From: Phycisphaerae bacterium
GTDB taxonomy: Bacteria; Chloroflexota; Anaerolineae; 4572-78; J111
Assembly (NCBI GenBank): GCA_028285035.1
Contig: JANQQF010000049.1
Coordinates: 15,640-79,639, forward strand
Reading direction: 5' to 3'
DNA length: 64,000 nucleotides
Both the position numbers and the translations under genes were made by a program. How positions within the stretch are numbered: the stretch's first letter is position 1; every line of letters starts with the position of its first letter. Below the pieces are notes generated by a model. The model ran no database searches. It was not told where the DNA came from and saw only the letters and a list, made by a program, of their open reading frames with translations. Below are positions 8,375 through 16,486 of the stretch, one piece after another.

Positions 8375-8502
8375 TTCCAAGAAAATAAATAGGCGAGAGA
8401 GAAGATAAATCAAAACAGATAAATAGGTTAGAAGCCTATCTGTATAACTTCCTTTAGCTTTCCCGCTGAAGCTTGAGGCTCTCTCCTGATAAATTCTTGG
8501 AA
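8375..8502. other. long nested inverted-repeat leader region
   Basis: A 128-base segment before the PIG-L gene that can fold on itself: TTCCAAGAA (8375-8383) with TTCTTGGAA (8494-8502), GAGAGAG (8395-8401) with CTCTCTC (8479-8485), and an inner hairpin from CAGATAAATAGG to GCCTATCTG around 8415-8442. It could be a structured 5-prime leader or a small inverted-repeat element; no known riboswitch pattern was recognised. Confidence 0.4.
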
Positions 8503-8518
8503 AAGCCTGAGGTAACCT

Positions 8519-9226
8519 GTGACTGAATCATATCCAAAACGAGCGATGGCCATCATCGCCCACCCTGATGACATCGAATTTCTGGCGGGCGGTACAACTG
8601 CTTTGTGGTGCGCGGCTGGAGCCGAGGTCAGTTATGTCATTCTAACTAATGGCAACAAAGGCAGCGATGATCCTGAGATGACTCCAGAAGGTCTGGCCGA
8701 AATTAGACGCACGGAGCAGCAGGCTGCGGCGGATGTGTTGGGCGTCAAAGAATTGGTCTATTTGGAGCAGCCCGATGGTGAGTTGCTTCATACGCTGGAA
8801 ATACGCAAACAGGTGGTGGCCGAGATTCGACGCTTCAAACCCGACACCATCATCACCTTTGATCCAACCAATATCCTCCTCGGCAATCGCCGCATCAATC
8901 ACGCCGATCATCGGGCGGCTGGCGAAATTGCCCTCGATGCAGTCTATCCCGCCGCAGGCAATCGGATGTACAATCCTGATTTGCTGGCGCAAGGCTTGGA
9001 ACCCCACTCGGTGAAAACGGTCTATTTAATGATGCCCAGGCAGCCCAACCTGTGGGTTGACATCACCGAAGTATTTGATCTGAAGATGAAGGCCAGCCTG
9101 TGCCACGCCAGCCAATTCAAAGACCCTGAAGGCTTGACCAAACGTTTCAAAGAACGTCATCAAGCGGTTGACCAATATGGTCGCGAAGTGTACCGCGAAG
9201 AATTTCACGTGCTACACATTGGATAA
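8519..9226 (+). CDS. PIG-L/LmbE family N-acetyl-sugar deacetylase
   Basis: A 235-residue zinc deacetylase. AHPDDIEF is the family zinc motif (His-Pro-Asp-Asp), followed by LTNGNKGSDDPEM and the third ligand in NHADHRAAG. Members remove acetyl from N-acetylglucosaminyl lipids or thiols (BshB, MshB, LmbE). The motif set is complete so it should be active; the substrate is not evident. Start GTG at 8519 with GAGGT about 8 bases upstream. It follows the structured region at 8375-8502. Confidence 0.88.
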   Translation: MTESYPKRAMAIIAHPDDIEFLAGGTTALWCAAGAEVSYVILTNGNKGSDDPEMTPEGLAEIRRTEQQAAADVLGVKELVYLEQPDGELLHTLEIRKQVVAEIRRFKPDTIITFDPTNILLGNRRINHADHRAAGEIALDAVYPAAGNRMYNPDLLAQGLEPHSVKTVYLMMPRQPNLWVDITEVFDLKMKASLCHASQFKDPEGLTKRFKERHQAVDQYGREVYREEFHVLHIG

Positions 9227-9340
9227 GTTGCTTGACAAACCTTAAATTTGTAATAAGTTGCAAGTAATCGGCAATTAGTAATTATTATTTACTATTTACT
9301 AACCACTAACCACTCATTACTATCTTCAAAGGAGCAAACA

Positions 9341-10729
9341 ATGAGTTTCCGAATTGAAAAAGATACAATGGGCGAAATTCAAGTGCCCGCAGATAAATAT
9401 TACGGAGCCCAAACGGCCCGGTCGTTGATGAATTTCAAAATTGGGGGAGATCGTTTTCCTCGTGAGATGATCCGCGCCTTGGGTATTCTCAAAAAGGCCG
9501 CCGCGTTGACCAATCAAGCTTTGGGCACGTTGTCGGATGAAAAAGCAAACTTAATTACGCAAGCCGCCAATGAGGTGATTGAAGGTAAACTGGATGAGCA
9601 CTTCCCCTTGGTGGTGTGGCAAACTGGGAGCGGCACCCAGACCAATATGAACTCAAACGAGGTCATCGCCAACCGCGCTATCGAAATCGCTGGCGGAGAG
9701 ATGGGCAGCAAGAGTCCAGTGCATCCCAACGACGATGTCAATAAAGCTCAATCTTCAAATGATACCTTCCCCACCGCGATGCACATCGCCGCTGCCGAAC
9801 AGATTGTCCATCACCTCATTCCTGCCGTGAAAAAATTGCGCGATACGCTACAAAGCAAGGCTGAGGAATTTGATAGCATCATAAAAATTGGTCGAACCCA
9901 CTTGATGGACGCCGTGCCCTTGACCTTGGGGCAAGAGTTCTCTGGCTATGTTCAGCAACTCGACAATGATCTGAAACGGATTGAATTCAGCCTCGATGGT
10001 CTATATGAGCTCGCTCTTGGCGGTACTGCAGTTGGCACTGGTCTCAACACCCATCCCGACTTTGCCGTGACTGCGGCTGAAAAAATCGCCGAAATGACGG
10101 AGCTTCCCTTCCGCACTGCACCAAACAAGTTTGAAGCTCTGGCTGCGCATGACGCTATCGTCTTTGCCAGCGGCGCAATGAAAACCTTGGCCGCTTCCTT
10201 AATGAAAATCGCTAACGATGTGCGCTGGCTGGCCTCTGGACCGCGCTGCGGCATTGGCGAGCTGAGTATTCCCGCTAATGAGCCTGGGAGTTCAATTATG
10301 CCTGGGAAGGTCAACCCCACTCAATCCGAAGCGATCACAATGGTTTGTGCTCAGGTGATGGGGAATGATGCGGCTATCAACGTGGGCGGTTTGTCTGGCA
10401 ACTTTGAACTGAATGTTTTCAAGCCAATGATGATTTTCAACTTGTTGAATTCAGTTCGCCTGCTGGCCGATGCCTCTATCTCATTCAATGACAATTGTGC
10501 GGTCGGCATCGAGCCTAATCATGATACCATTGATGGCTATCTCAGAAACTCATTGATGCTTGTCACCGCCCTCAATCCCCACATTGGATATGACAACGCA
10601 GCGAAGGTCGCCAAAAAAGCCTTTGTGGAGAATTCAACGCTACGCGAAGCTGCCATCGAGTTGGGCCTATTAACTGGAGAGGAATTTGATGTGGCGGTTC
10701 GACCAGAACAAATGGTGGGACCGAAATAG
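9341..10729 (+). CDS. fumC: class II fumarate hydratase
   Basis: A 462-residue fumarase C: it opens [20 protein letters not shown], has [14 protein letters not shown], the active-site loop [16 protein letters not shown], and [18 protein letters not shown]. Interconverts fumarate and malate in the TCA cycle in the cytosol. AAGGAG ribosome site. Full length, no anomalies. Followed by a 16-base-pair inverted repeat rather than a classical terminator. Confidence 0.97.
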   Translation: MSFRIEKDTMGEIQVPADKYYGAQTARSLMNFKIGGDRFPREMIRALGILKKAAALTNQALGTLSDEKANLITQAANEVIEGKLDEHFPLVVWQTGSGTQTNMNSNEVIANRAIEIAGGEMGSKSPVHPNDDVNKAQSSNDTFPTAMHIAAAEQIVHHLIPAVKKLRDTLQSKAEEFDSIIKIGRTHLMDAVPLTLGQEFSGYVQQLDNDLKRIEFSLDGLYELALGGTAVGTGLNTHPDFAVTAAEKIAEMTELPFRTAPNKFEALAAHDAIVFASGAMKTLAASLMKIANDVRWLASGPRCGIGELSIPANEPGSSIMPGKVNPTQSEAITMVCAQVMGNDAAINVGGLSGNFELNVFKPMMIFNLLNSVRLLADASISFNDNCAVGIEPNHDTIDGYLRNSLMLVTALNPHIGYDNAAKVAKKAFVENSTLREAAIELGLLTGEEFDVAVRPEQMVGPK

Positions 10730-10754
10730 GACAAATTGTAAATTGTGAATAGCA

Positions 10755-10810
10755 AATTGTGAATTGTGAAGTAGGGTCTTATAAGTCAGCCTCATTCACA
10801 ATTCACAATT
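10755..10810. repeat. 16-bp perfect inverted repeat after fumC
   Basis: AATTGTGAATTGTGAA (10755-10770) is exactly complementary to 10795-10810, with a 24-base gap. The arm itself is a tandem of the word AATTGTGA. It may end fumC transcripts, though there is no T-run. Confidence 0.6.
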
Positions 10811-10813
10811 AAG

Positions 10814-10847
10814 ACTTCAGACGAGCCTAAAGCCTTCACATTCACAA
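10814..10847. repeat. 34-bp dispersed repeat, intergenic copy
   Basis: This segment begins ACTTCAGACGA and ends CATTCACAA and matches 29 of 34 positions of a copy inside a methyltransferase gene at 51804-51837. Confidence 0.6.
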
Positions 10848-10865
10848 TTCGCACAGGAGATATTT

Positions 10866-11039
10866 GTGACCTGGGGCATTGTTATCGATTTACGTCGATT
10901 TTTTACTAAAATTAGCATCGCTTTCTTCGTCCTTGTTCTTGTTGCGCTTGCCTGTGCAGCAACAATGACACATGAACAACCTCAATTTCCTCAATCTCTT
11001 GATCCGACACCCACTCCAAAAATCAATAGTTTTATTTAA
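10866..11039 (+). CDS. 57-residue putative lipoprotein, unknown function
   Basis: A short open frame starting GTG at 10866 with CAGGAG 6 bases upstream. It reads VTWGIVIDLRRFFTKISIAF, then FVLVLVALACAATMTHEQPQ and a Pro/Thr-rich tail ending NSFI. A hydrophobic segment ends in a lipobox-like VALAC. Its stop is 5 bases before the transporter ATG, so the two look translationally coupled. No family recognised. It could be a real small lipoprotein or a leader for the transporter. Confidence 0.5.
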   Translation: MTWGIVIDLRRFFTKISIAFFVLVLVALACAATMTHEQPQFPQSLDPTPTPKINSFI

Positions 11040-11044
11040 ATTCA

Positions 11045-11962
11045 ATGACGGATTTCCTCTTCTTTGGTCAAATGGCCGCGTTACTCACCGCAGTTCTATG
11101 GGCGGTGAGCGCGGCTTTTTTTGCGATTGCGGGACGTACCGTAAATTCGATTGATCTCAATCGGCTGCGAATGATTATCTCCCTCCTTTTGCTTTTTCTT
11201 ATTCATTGGCTCTTATTCAAAACACCCTTTCCCCATAACGCTTCACTAGACCGGTGGATGTGGCTCGGTCTTTCAGGCATCATCGGTTTCGCAATTGGCG
11301 ACACGCTCCTGTTCGAGGCGTACGCCTGGCTTGGGGCGCGATTGGCGATGTTACTAAAAAGCTTGGCTCCGCTCTTTAGTGCGTTGTTGGGCTGGCTCTT
11401 TTTAAGCGAAACCTTGAGTTTTGTTCAGATCTTTGGGATGCTCCTCACGGTTGGCGGTATTAGTTGGGTCATTACCCAACGCAATCAAACTGATACGTCG
11501 ACAAAGCCAATCGAGGCCAGACAATATGTTTGGGGTATCTTTTGTGGAGTCGGTACAGCTTTCACCCAGGCCCTAGCCTTAGTCCTGGCGAAGAAAGGGT
11601 TGGGGGGCGAATTTTCGGCGTGGTCGGCGAATGTGATGCGGATGTTTGGTGGGGTCATCGTTTTATGGGGGAGTACCATCATTCAAGGGCAAGCGATACC
11701 CACCTTACGGCATCTGCAATCGCCCCAAATCAGTGGTCTAATTGGGGTCGGTACATTTCTCGGCGCGGTCGTCGGCGTTTGGCTATCTCTCCTGGCCGTT
11801 CAAACCACCAACGTCGGCATCGCCAGTACTCTGATGGCCCTCGTCCCCATTTTTATGCTGCCCATCGGCTACTTTTTCTTCAAGGAGCGGTTTGGTTGGT
11901 CAGTGATTGTTGGGACTGTCGTGGCTGTAGTTGGCGTGGGAGTTTTGTTTTTGACAGGATGA
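11045..11962 (+). CDS. EamA/DMT-family transporter
   Basis: A 305-residue membrane protein with about ten hydrophobic helices in two similar halves, the layout of the drug/metabolite transporter superfamily. The first half ends around AMLLKSLAPLFSALLGWLFL and the second around ASTLMALVPIFMLPIGYFFF, the matching positions of the EamA repeat. Exports or imports a small metabolite that cannot be named. Directly downstream of the small lipoprotein frame. Confidence 0.85.
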   Translation: MTDFLFFGQMAALLTAVLWAVSAAFFAIAGRTVNSIDLNRLRMIISLLLLFLIHWLLFKTPFPHNASLDRWMWLGLSGIIGFAIGDTLLFEAYAWLGARLAMLLKSLAPLFSALLGWLFLSETLSFVQIFGMLLTVGGISWVITQRNQTDTSTKPIEARQYVWGIFCGVGTAFTQALALVLAKKGLGGEFSAWSANVMRMFGGVIVLWGSTIIQGQAIPTLRHLQSPQISGLIGVGTFLGAVVGVWLSLLAVQTTNVGIASTLMALVPIFMLPIGYFFFKERFGWSVIVGTVVAVVGVGVLFLTG

Positions 11963-12079
11963 GCTGTTATGGACAGTTGATCCGGCATGTCATTTCTCGA
12001 CTCCTAGGAAACTGGCTGATTTATGTCATATCTGAATGAAGTTGTCGGGTATCCACTGGTTGGGGGCAGCGAACGATGG

Positions 12080-12104
12080 ACTCCCGCCAAAAGCACGCGG
12101 GAGT
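12080..12104. repeat. short GC-rich hairpin
   Basis: ACTCCCGC (12080-12087) pairs with GCGGGAGT (12097-12104). It lies between the convergent transporter and DUF2235 genes and may act as a terminator in both directions, but there is no T-run beside it. Confidence 0.4.
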
Positions 12105-12184
12105 GACCTGATCCAACGTTTCTTTCTTTTTGTAGAAGGCCCACAGGCTTCTCATTTTCTCGAAATGACATTAATACCTTCCAC

Positions 12185-13210
12185 TCACCCCTCCCACGAT
12201 GTGGGACGCCACGCCTCTAGTTCAGTCCGAAAGTGTTCCAAATTCGGTGGACGATAATCGGGGCGCTGTTGCCAGCGGCGTTTGGCGCTAGAATGAATAT
12301 CGTCAAAGGTGCCCGTGACCTCGCGGGAAATCTTGCCGCCAACGCCAAAGATAGCCGAGATGTCATCGGGAATGTCGGTGGTGAAATCAGGATCAAAGCC
12401 ACCTTCAATTTCATCTAAATTGAAGGCTAACCCCAAATTCCAAGCCTGGATTTGTTCAATCATCCACAACAATGATAAATCGGACAGACGACGACGAGCG
12501 TAATTCCCCCCACCAATGCTCATATGGTCGCCAGGAAACCAGACCTGTCGCAAACGCTGCAAGGGGGCATCGGGCTGCGGGTTCATCGGGGTGACATTGA
12601 AATTGCGATGGGGTTCATCGATAGAGACGGCGTGAATGGCATTCTCGACAAGAGGGCTAAGAGTGGTGTCGTGAAAATAGTATTGGCGGTTAGCCCAACG
12701 ATCAAACGGCAGCCAGGGGATCACATCAGGCAGCCCTAAACCACCGACAGTATCCCAGCACCCTAACAGGGTGATATTGACGGCGGTTGAGCCATACTTT
12801 TCACGAAAGGGTTCAATGGCTTCAGGCTTTTCTTTGGCCTCACGATAAATCTGATAGGCCTTGCCCATCTGTTGCAAATGACGGCGGGGGAGCAGTCCTG
12901 CGTGATGAATCATTCCGACCAAACTCCGCACCGTGTAAGCCCCTCGGCTAAAGCCAAAGAGGTAAATTTGGTCGCCAGGCGCATAGTTCATACACAAAAA
13001 TTCGTAGGCTTCCTGAATATTTTTCTCCAGCCCCCAACCAAAAATACCGCTCCAAAAATAGTTGGAGCCAACCCCTTCGTCATAATAGACCACCTGGGCC
13101 ACCCCTGCTTCATCAGCATGCTGGGTGGCTTGGGCAATTTTCACCACATTGGTCGGGTAGGACTCTAAATTTTGGAAGCTGCCATCACAGCAAATAACCA
13201 GTCGTCTCAT
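12185..13210 (-). CDS. DUF2235 alpha/beta-hydrolase (Tle1-like catalytic domain)
   Basis: A 341-residue hydrolase of the DUF2235 family. It opens RRLVICCDGSFQN, has YLFGFSRGAYTVRSL with the nucleophile Ser in GxSxG, and GCWDTVGGLG. The domain occurs alone or in type VI phospholipase effectors; no secretion signal or effector extension is present here, so it is probably a cytosolic lipase or esterase. It is the last minus-strand gene after the borosin genes, 156 bases past the VioB-like gene, and may belong to that locus. Confidence 0.82.
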   Translation of the reverse strand: MRRLVICCDGSFQNLESYPTNVVKIAQATQHADEAGVAQVVYYDEGVGSNYFWSGIFGWGLEKNIQEAYEFLCMNYAPGDQIYLFGFSRGAYTVRSLVGMIHHAGLLPRRHLQQMGKAYQIYREAKEKPEAIEPFREKYGSTAVNITLLGCWDTVGGLGLPDVIPWLPFDRWANRQYYFHDTTLSPLVENAIHAVSIDEPHRNFNVTPMNPQPDAPLQRLRQVWFPGDHMSIGGGNYARRRLSDLSLLWMIEQIQAWNLGLAFNLDEIEGGFDPDFTTDIPDDISAIFGVGGKISREVTGTFDDIHSSAKRRWQQRPDYRPPNLEHFRTELEAWRPTSWEG

Positions 13211-13366
13211 CCGATATCTCTACTAAGGCTAAAAATTTAGGTATATTGAGATGCATAGTTGAAATGACAATTTATGTCACAATCCCACCATTTTGGCAGA
13301 ATTGTGACAATTTTTGAATTGTAGCATAAATCGAGGGGGATAAAAATGTAGGTGGAACTTTAATCG

Positions 13367-15160
13367 TTACTCTTTTGGACAGTCATTATCAATCCATTTG
13401 ACAATCATGTTGATCTGGTCATGAGATAGGTCACGGGAAACTGGCATATAATCTGGATCCGAAAAAGGTAAAGTTATCTTATCCTTTATTTGCTTCCTAT
13501 TTTCACTTTTACAAACAACATCATAATTAGAGAGATCCAGAAGGTTCCTCATATATGGATAAAGGTAGGCATATTGCTCAAAAATAGGTTTTATATCTTT
13601 TTCCCAAGTGGGGTTGGGGACATCAAGACGGCTGAATACCTTTACGGTCAGCGGGGCTTGAGAACTGACATCTTCAAACGTCTCCCAATCACCACCGATA
13701 AAGTAGAGTTGCCCATTAATAAAAGGCCGAGAGTTTGGATCACCTGCGGTAAAAGTTACCTGAGCCTGACCTTTATCATTTGTTCTAACAGTCCGCGGAT
13801 AGCTCAAGCCACTATCAGTGTCGGTTGAGCTATCGTATCCAAGATTAATCGAGTAATTTTCCTCAGGACACCCAAACTTTGTTGCATATAATGTAACAGA
13901 TTGATGTTCACCAGAATTGAGTTGGAGCGTTGTTTTGTCACCGACAATATATCTACCATCAGTCGCTTCAGTCAGAGCAATATACCACTCTTCTTCAGAT
14001 TTATTACCATCGCCGTCAGACATATCACAACGGAAGCTAGGGGCATCTGGATAAGGTGGCTTCGATGTAATAATAAAAACAGGGCTAGTTTTGAGTAAGT
14101 CAATTTGGGATTGCTCGTATTCAGACAGATCAATTTGAATGATACCCGAGGTTTGAACGTAATTTTCCTGGCTATAATCAATCTCTTGCCCTAAAAAAAT
14201 GGGAGCGTTATTTTGACAAATGGCGGCTTGCATCCTGCCAAAATCGACTGATTCGACGTCGTTATCTGTCGCCTCAGTGACAATGGCATTACCAAAATCT
14301 ATGGTTAACCGCTTTTTTTCAGGATCAACCTTAAATGGCGCATTCCACATGAGACATCCCTCTGGGCAGGGGGATAGAAGCCGATTTGCGAGCATATATT
14401 TAGGCTCGGTTTCTTGATATGGACCAATCGTTCCCACCAATTTACCCTGCTTAAATTCAGAGCTTTGAGGATTACCATTAAATTCATAAGCAACTAGCCT
14501 TATTGATAAGGCATGTGGACTGGCCTCATACAGTTGTTGAAGATATGGAGAGCTTGATACATCGCCCCAGATTGGATTAAGAATTACCGATTGCCAAGCG
14601 GCTCCGTAAGTGCTTAATCCGGTAAATTGTGGTTGACCTTGTGGAGAATTTGCTTTTGAAGAAGAGAGCAGACCGGATGGCACAATTCGAACACGCCAAT
14701 AATTACGTAAGGTTGCGCCATCATCGAATGCGCCTTTCAGTAATGAGGAGGTGTTACCTTTCACCGAAAAATCAAAATATAAGCCAAACAGTCGTTCCCG
14801 TCGTTGTTGATCAACGTCAAAATCCACAATTTTAGCAGAGATTCCATGGGGTTCACGATCAGTTGAACTGTTTACCATCGCACCAATCAGCGGATCTGAA
14901 CTGTTGTGACGATGATTTAACTGGCCATCGCAATCGACAAAACTTTGTACTGTACAGGTAATCGTCCAGGCATTCGACCCGCAAGGATTCCAGAGATTGT
15001 GCCAATTCCCTTCTGACCAGCCAGGCTTGCAGAGTTCTTCAGGGGAAACGTCATGTGGCCAGTTCGTTGGGTTAAAATTGCTAGTGATATTGTTCGCAGT
15101 TGGCGTGTCAGCCGTGAAATTACCATAGAAATTAATATGGGGTGTATCGAAATAACTCAT
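13367..15160 (-). CDS. VioB N-terminal-like protein of borosin locus, function unknown
   Basis: A 597-residue soluble protein. The start (ATG 15160, AAGGATATT upstream) gives SYFDTPHINFYGNFTADTPT, which resembles the opening of VioB (chromopyrrolate/iminophenylpyruvate dimer synthase), and the C-terminus (YAYLYPYMRNLLDLSNYDV, then YMPVSRDLSHDQINMIVKWI) resembles the later VioB segment YELVYPFM...YYMPSTRELS. The ferritin-like catalytic domain of VioB is absent. The comparison is from memory of the family, so tentative. The middle appears beta-rich. It lies 140 bases downstream of the methyltransferase, same strand, and is a candidate tailoring or binding protein. Confidence 0.5.
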   Translation of the reverse strand: MSYFDTPHINFYGNFTADTPTANNITSNFNPTNWPHDVSPEELCKPGWSEGNWHNLWNPCGSNAWTITCTVQSFVDCDGQLNHRHNSSDPLIGAMVNSSTDREPHGISAKIVDFDVDQQRRERLFGLYFDFSVKGNTSSLLKGAFDDGATLRNYWRVRIVPSGLLSSSKANSPQGQPQFTGLSTYGAAWQSVILNPIWGDVSSSPYLQQLYEASPHALSIRLVAYEFNGNPQSSEFKQGKLVGTIGPYQETEPKYMLANRLLSPCPEGCLMWNAPFKVDPEKKRLTIDFGNAIVTEATDNDVESVDFGRMQAAICQNNAPIFLGQEIDYSQENYVQTSGIIQIDLSEYEQSQIDLLKTSPVFIITSKPPYPDAPSFRCDMSDGDGNKSEEEWYIALTEATDGRYIVGDKTTLQLNSGEHQSVTLYATKFGCPEENYSINLGYDSSTDTDSGLSYPRTVRTNDKGQAQVTFTAGDPNSRPFINGQLYFIGGDWETFEDVSSQAPLTVKVFSRLDVPNPTWEKDIKPIFEQYAYLYPYMRNLLDLSNYDVVCKSENRKQIKDKITLPFSDPDYMPVSRDLSHDQINMIVKWIDNDCPKE

Positions 15161-15300
15161 AATATCCTTTTTGTAAAAATAAGGGAGCCAAGCCGTCTCA
15201 ACGAGACAGCAATGAAGAATAAAAATGTAATGCAAATAGCTTATCTGCGAAGAGGACAGGTAAGCAACCTCCATAATCTATTTTCTAGATCTTTTATATT

Positions 15301-16089
15301 TTATTCCCATCGCAAATCAGCCAGATTAATCCCTAGCCTTTTGGCCACATCAGGATCCCAGTCTGCGTGCTGTTTGGGGGGACAGTATAACGTTGAGACT
15401 GGGGTAACATTGGCTGTGGTGAGATGTTTTAAGGAAACACGATCAATTTTGGGATTCGTCATTGGGTAATAGGCTGCTTCATAAACAATCACCTCATGAT
15501 CAGGATCATAAAAATCGATCAGGGTTTCGGTTAATAGCTTCAAGCCCATTTCATTGTTACCCTTAAAATCTAAAATACCCGTCACACCGATTTGCCACAA
15601 AATCAAATTACTGGTGACATCAACTTGCCGCTTGCGTAATAAAAACTCAGTGGCCTCAAAAGTTTGGCAACCGTGGGTCGCTGGATCAATTTCTAGGTCA
15701 GCAAACAAACAATCTTCGGCAGAAATACCAGGCATCATCCAAGCCTTGAATCCCTCCTGACGGGCTTGTTTAATGGCCTGATGAACTGGTAACACAAATA
15801 TACCTGGATGTCCATAAAGGACCATACAAACTTGTTGCCCTTGACGTACGGCTTGCAAAATATAATCAACCATATCCTGATAGGTTTGTTTACGGAGTTT
15901 CTTTTCTTTATAAAAATCTCTTAGCGATTCGGCCGTAGGATTCAGATCAAAAATCCATTTCGCCATCACATTATCACTCACCAGATAAAAAACCTTTTCA
16001 GCATGCTGAATAAAGGCTTGGGTCTCTAATGTCACCTGGCCTACTAACTTGATCCCTGTTCCTACAACCCCTAATGACCCCTGCTTCAT
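15301..16089 (-). CDS. borosin-type peptide backbone alpha-N-methyltransferase (split, SonM-like)
   Basis: A 262-residue TP-methylase that matches the catalytic domain of borosin enzymes (fungal OphMA, bacterial SonM) rather than cobalamin or sirohaem methylases. It opens GSLGVVGTGIKLVGQVTLET, has YGHPGIFV (92-99) and the borosin hallmark PGISAEDCLFADLEIDP (120-136) followed by GCQTFEATEFLL, then ISTLY-like PVSTLYCPP near the end. By eye, Tyr60, Arg66, Tyr70 and Tyr92 align with the OphMA catalytic Tyr66, Arg72, Tyr76 and Tyr98. It lacks a fused core peptide, so the substrate should be a separate protein: the 105-residue gene 38 bases upstream. It uses SAM to methylate amide nitrogens of the core. 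GAGG ribosome site. Confidence 0.88.
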   Translation of the reverse strand: MKQGSLGVVGTGIKLVGQVTLETQAFIQHAEKVFYLVSDNVMAKWIFDLNPTAESLRDFYKEKKLRKQTYQDMVDYILQAVRQGQQVCMVLYGHPGIFVLPVHQAIKQARQEGFKAWMMPGISAEDCLFADLEIDPATHGCQTFEATEFLLRKRQVDVTSNLILWQIGVTGILDFKGNNEMGLKLLTETLIDFYDPDHEVIVYEAAYYPMTNPKIDRVSLKHLTTANVTPVSTLYCPPKQHADWDPDVAKRLGINLADLRWE

Positions 16090-16127
16090 AATACATCCTC
16101 AACAAACTTTTCTGACCTTGTTTTTAT

Positions 16128-16445
16128 TTATCGTGTTACAACCACCTGTACATTCCAGGCATTAAATGATGTTTCAGTGAGAGTTGCCAAAACGTTAGAC
16201 TCAGATGAACCAACTCGTGTGCCTTGGGCATTTATAATCGCATCCAAATCTCCCCCAATGACTGGCTCAAATTGTTGCTTACCATCAACATCCCCACCTG
16301 ATGATAGGTACTCTCTAAGTTGACTGCGGTCATTGAGATCCTTACTTCTAGCCGCGACCTCCTCTTGCACTTTAAAGTCAGTGGCCAAGGTAATAAGAAA
16401 TTTAGCCAAATGTTCGGTCGGACCATTGCTAATATTGTTACTCAT
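16128..16445 (-). CDS. split borosin precursor peptide (SonA-like)
   Basis: A 105-residue protein immediately upstream of the N-methyltransferase. Residues about 8-75 look helical (HLAKFLITLATDFKVQEEVA and QFEPVIGGDLDAIINAQG), as in the borosin-binding domain of SonA-type precursors, where a GDxxAI-like turn is common. The C-terminal 25 residues change character: Ser/Thr-rich, then FNAWNVQVVVTR, a short hydrophobic, beta-branched stretch typical of N-methylated cores. CAAAGGAG is a strong ribosome site. The product would carry backbone N-methyl groups and probably be cut from its leader. No protease gene is adjacent. Family call rests on context and shape, not on a search. Confidence 0.75.
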   Translation of the reverse strand: MSNNISNGPTEHLAKFLITLATDFKVQEEVAARSKDLNDRSQLREYLSSGGDVDGKQQFEPVIGGDLDAIINAQGTRVGSSESNVLATLTETSFNAWNVQVVVTR

Positions 16446-16486
16446 TTTGATCTCCTTTGAAGTAGTTGATTTATGCTATCGTAATT

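Noticed and set aside
10972..11154. Alternative small frame overlapping the transporter start
   Set aside because: The GTG frame at 10866 has a ribosome site and lipobox, and the transporter frame is clear; this one has neither.
15301..16089. Reading the TP-methylase as a cobalamin or sirohaem biosynthesis enzyme
   Set aside because: The PGISAEDCLFADLEIDP block, GCQTFEAT and the Tyr/Arg set match borosin enzymes, and no cobalamin genes are nearby, while a precursor-like gene is.
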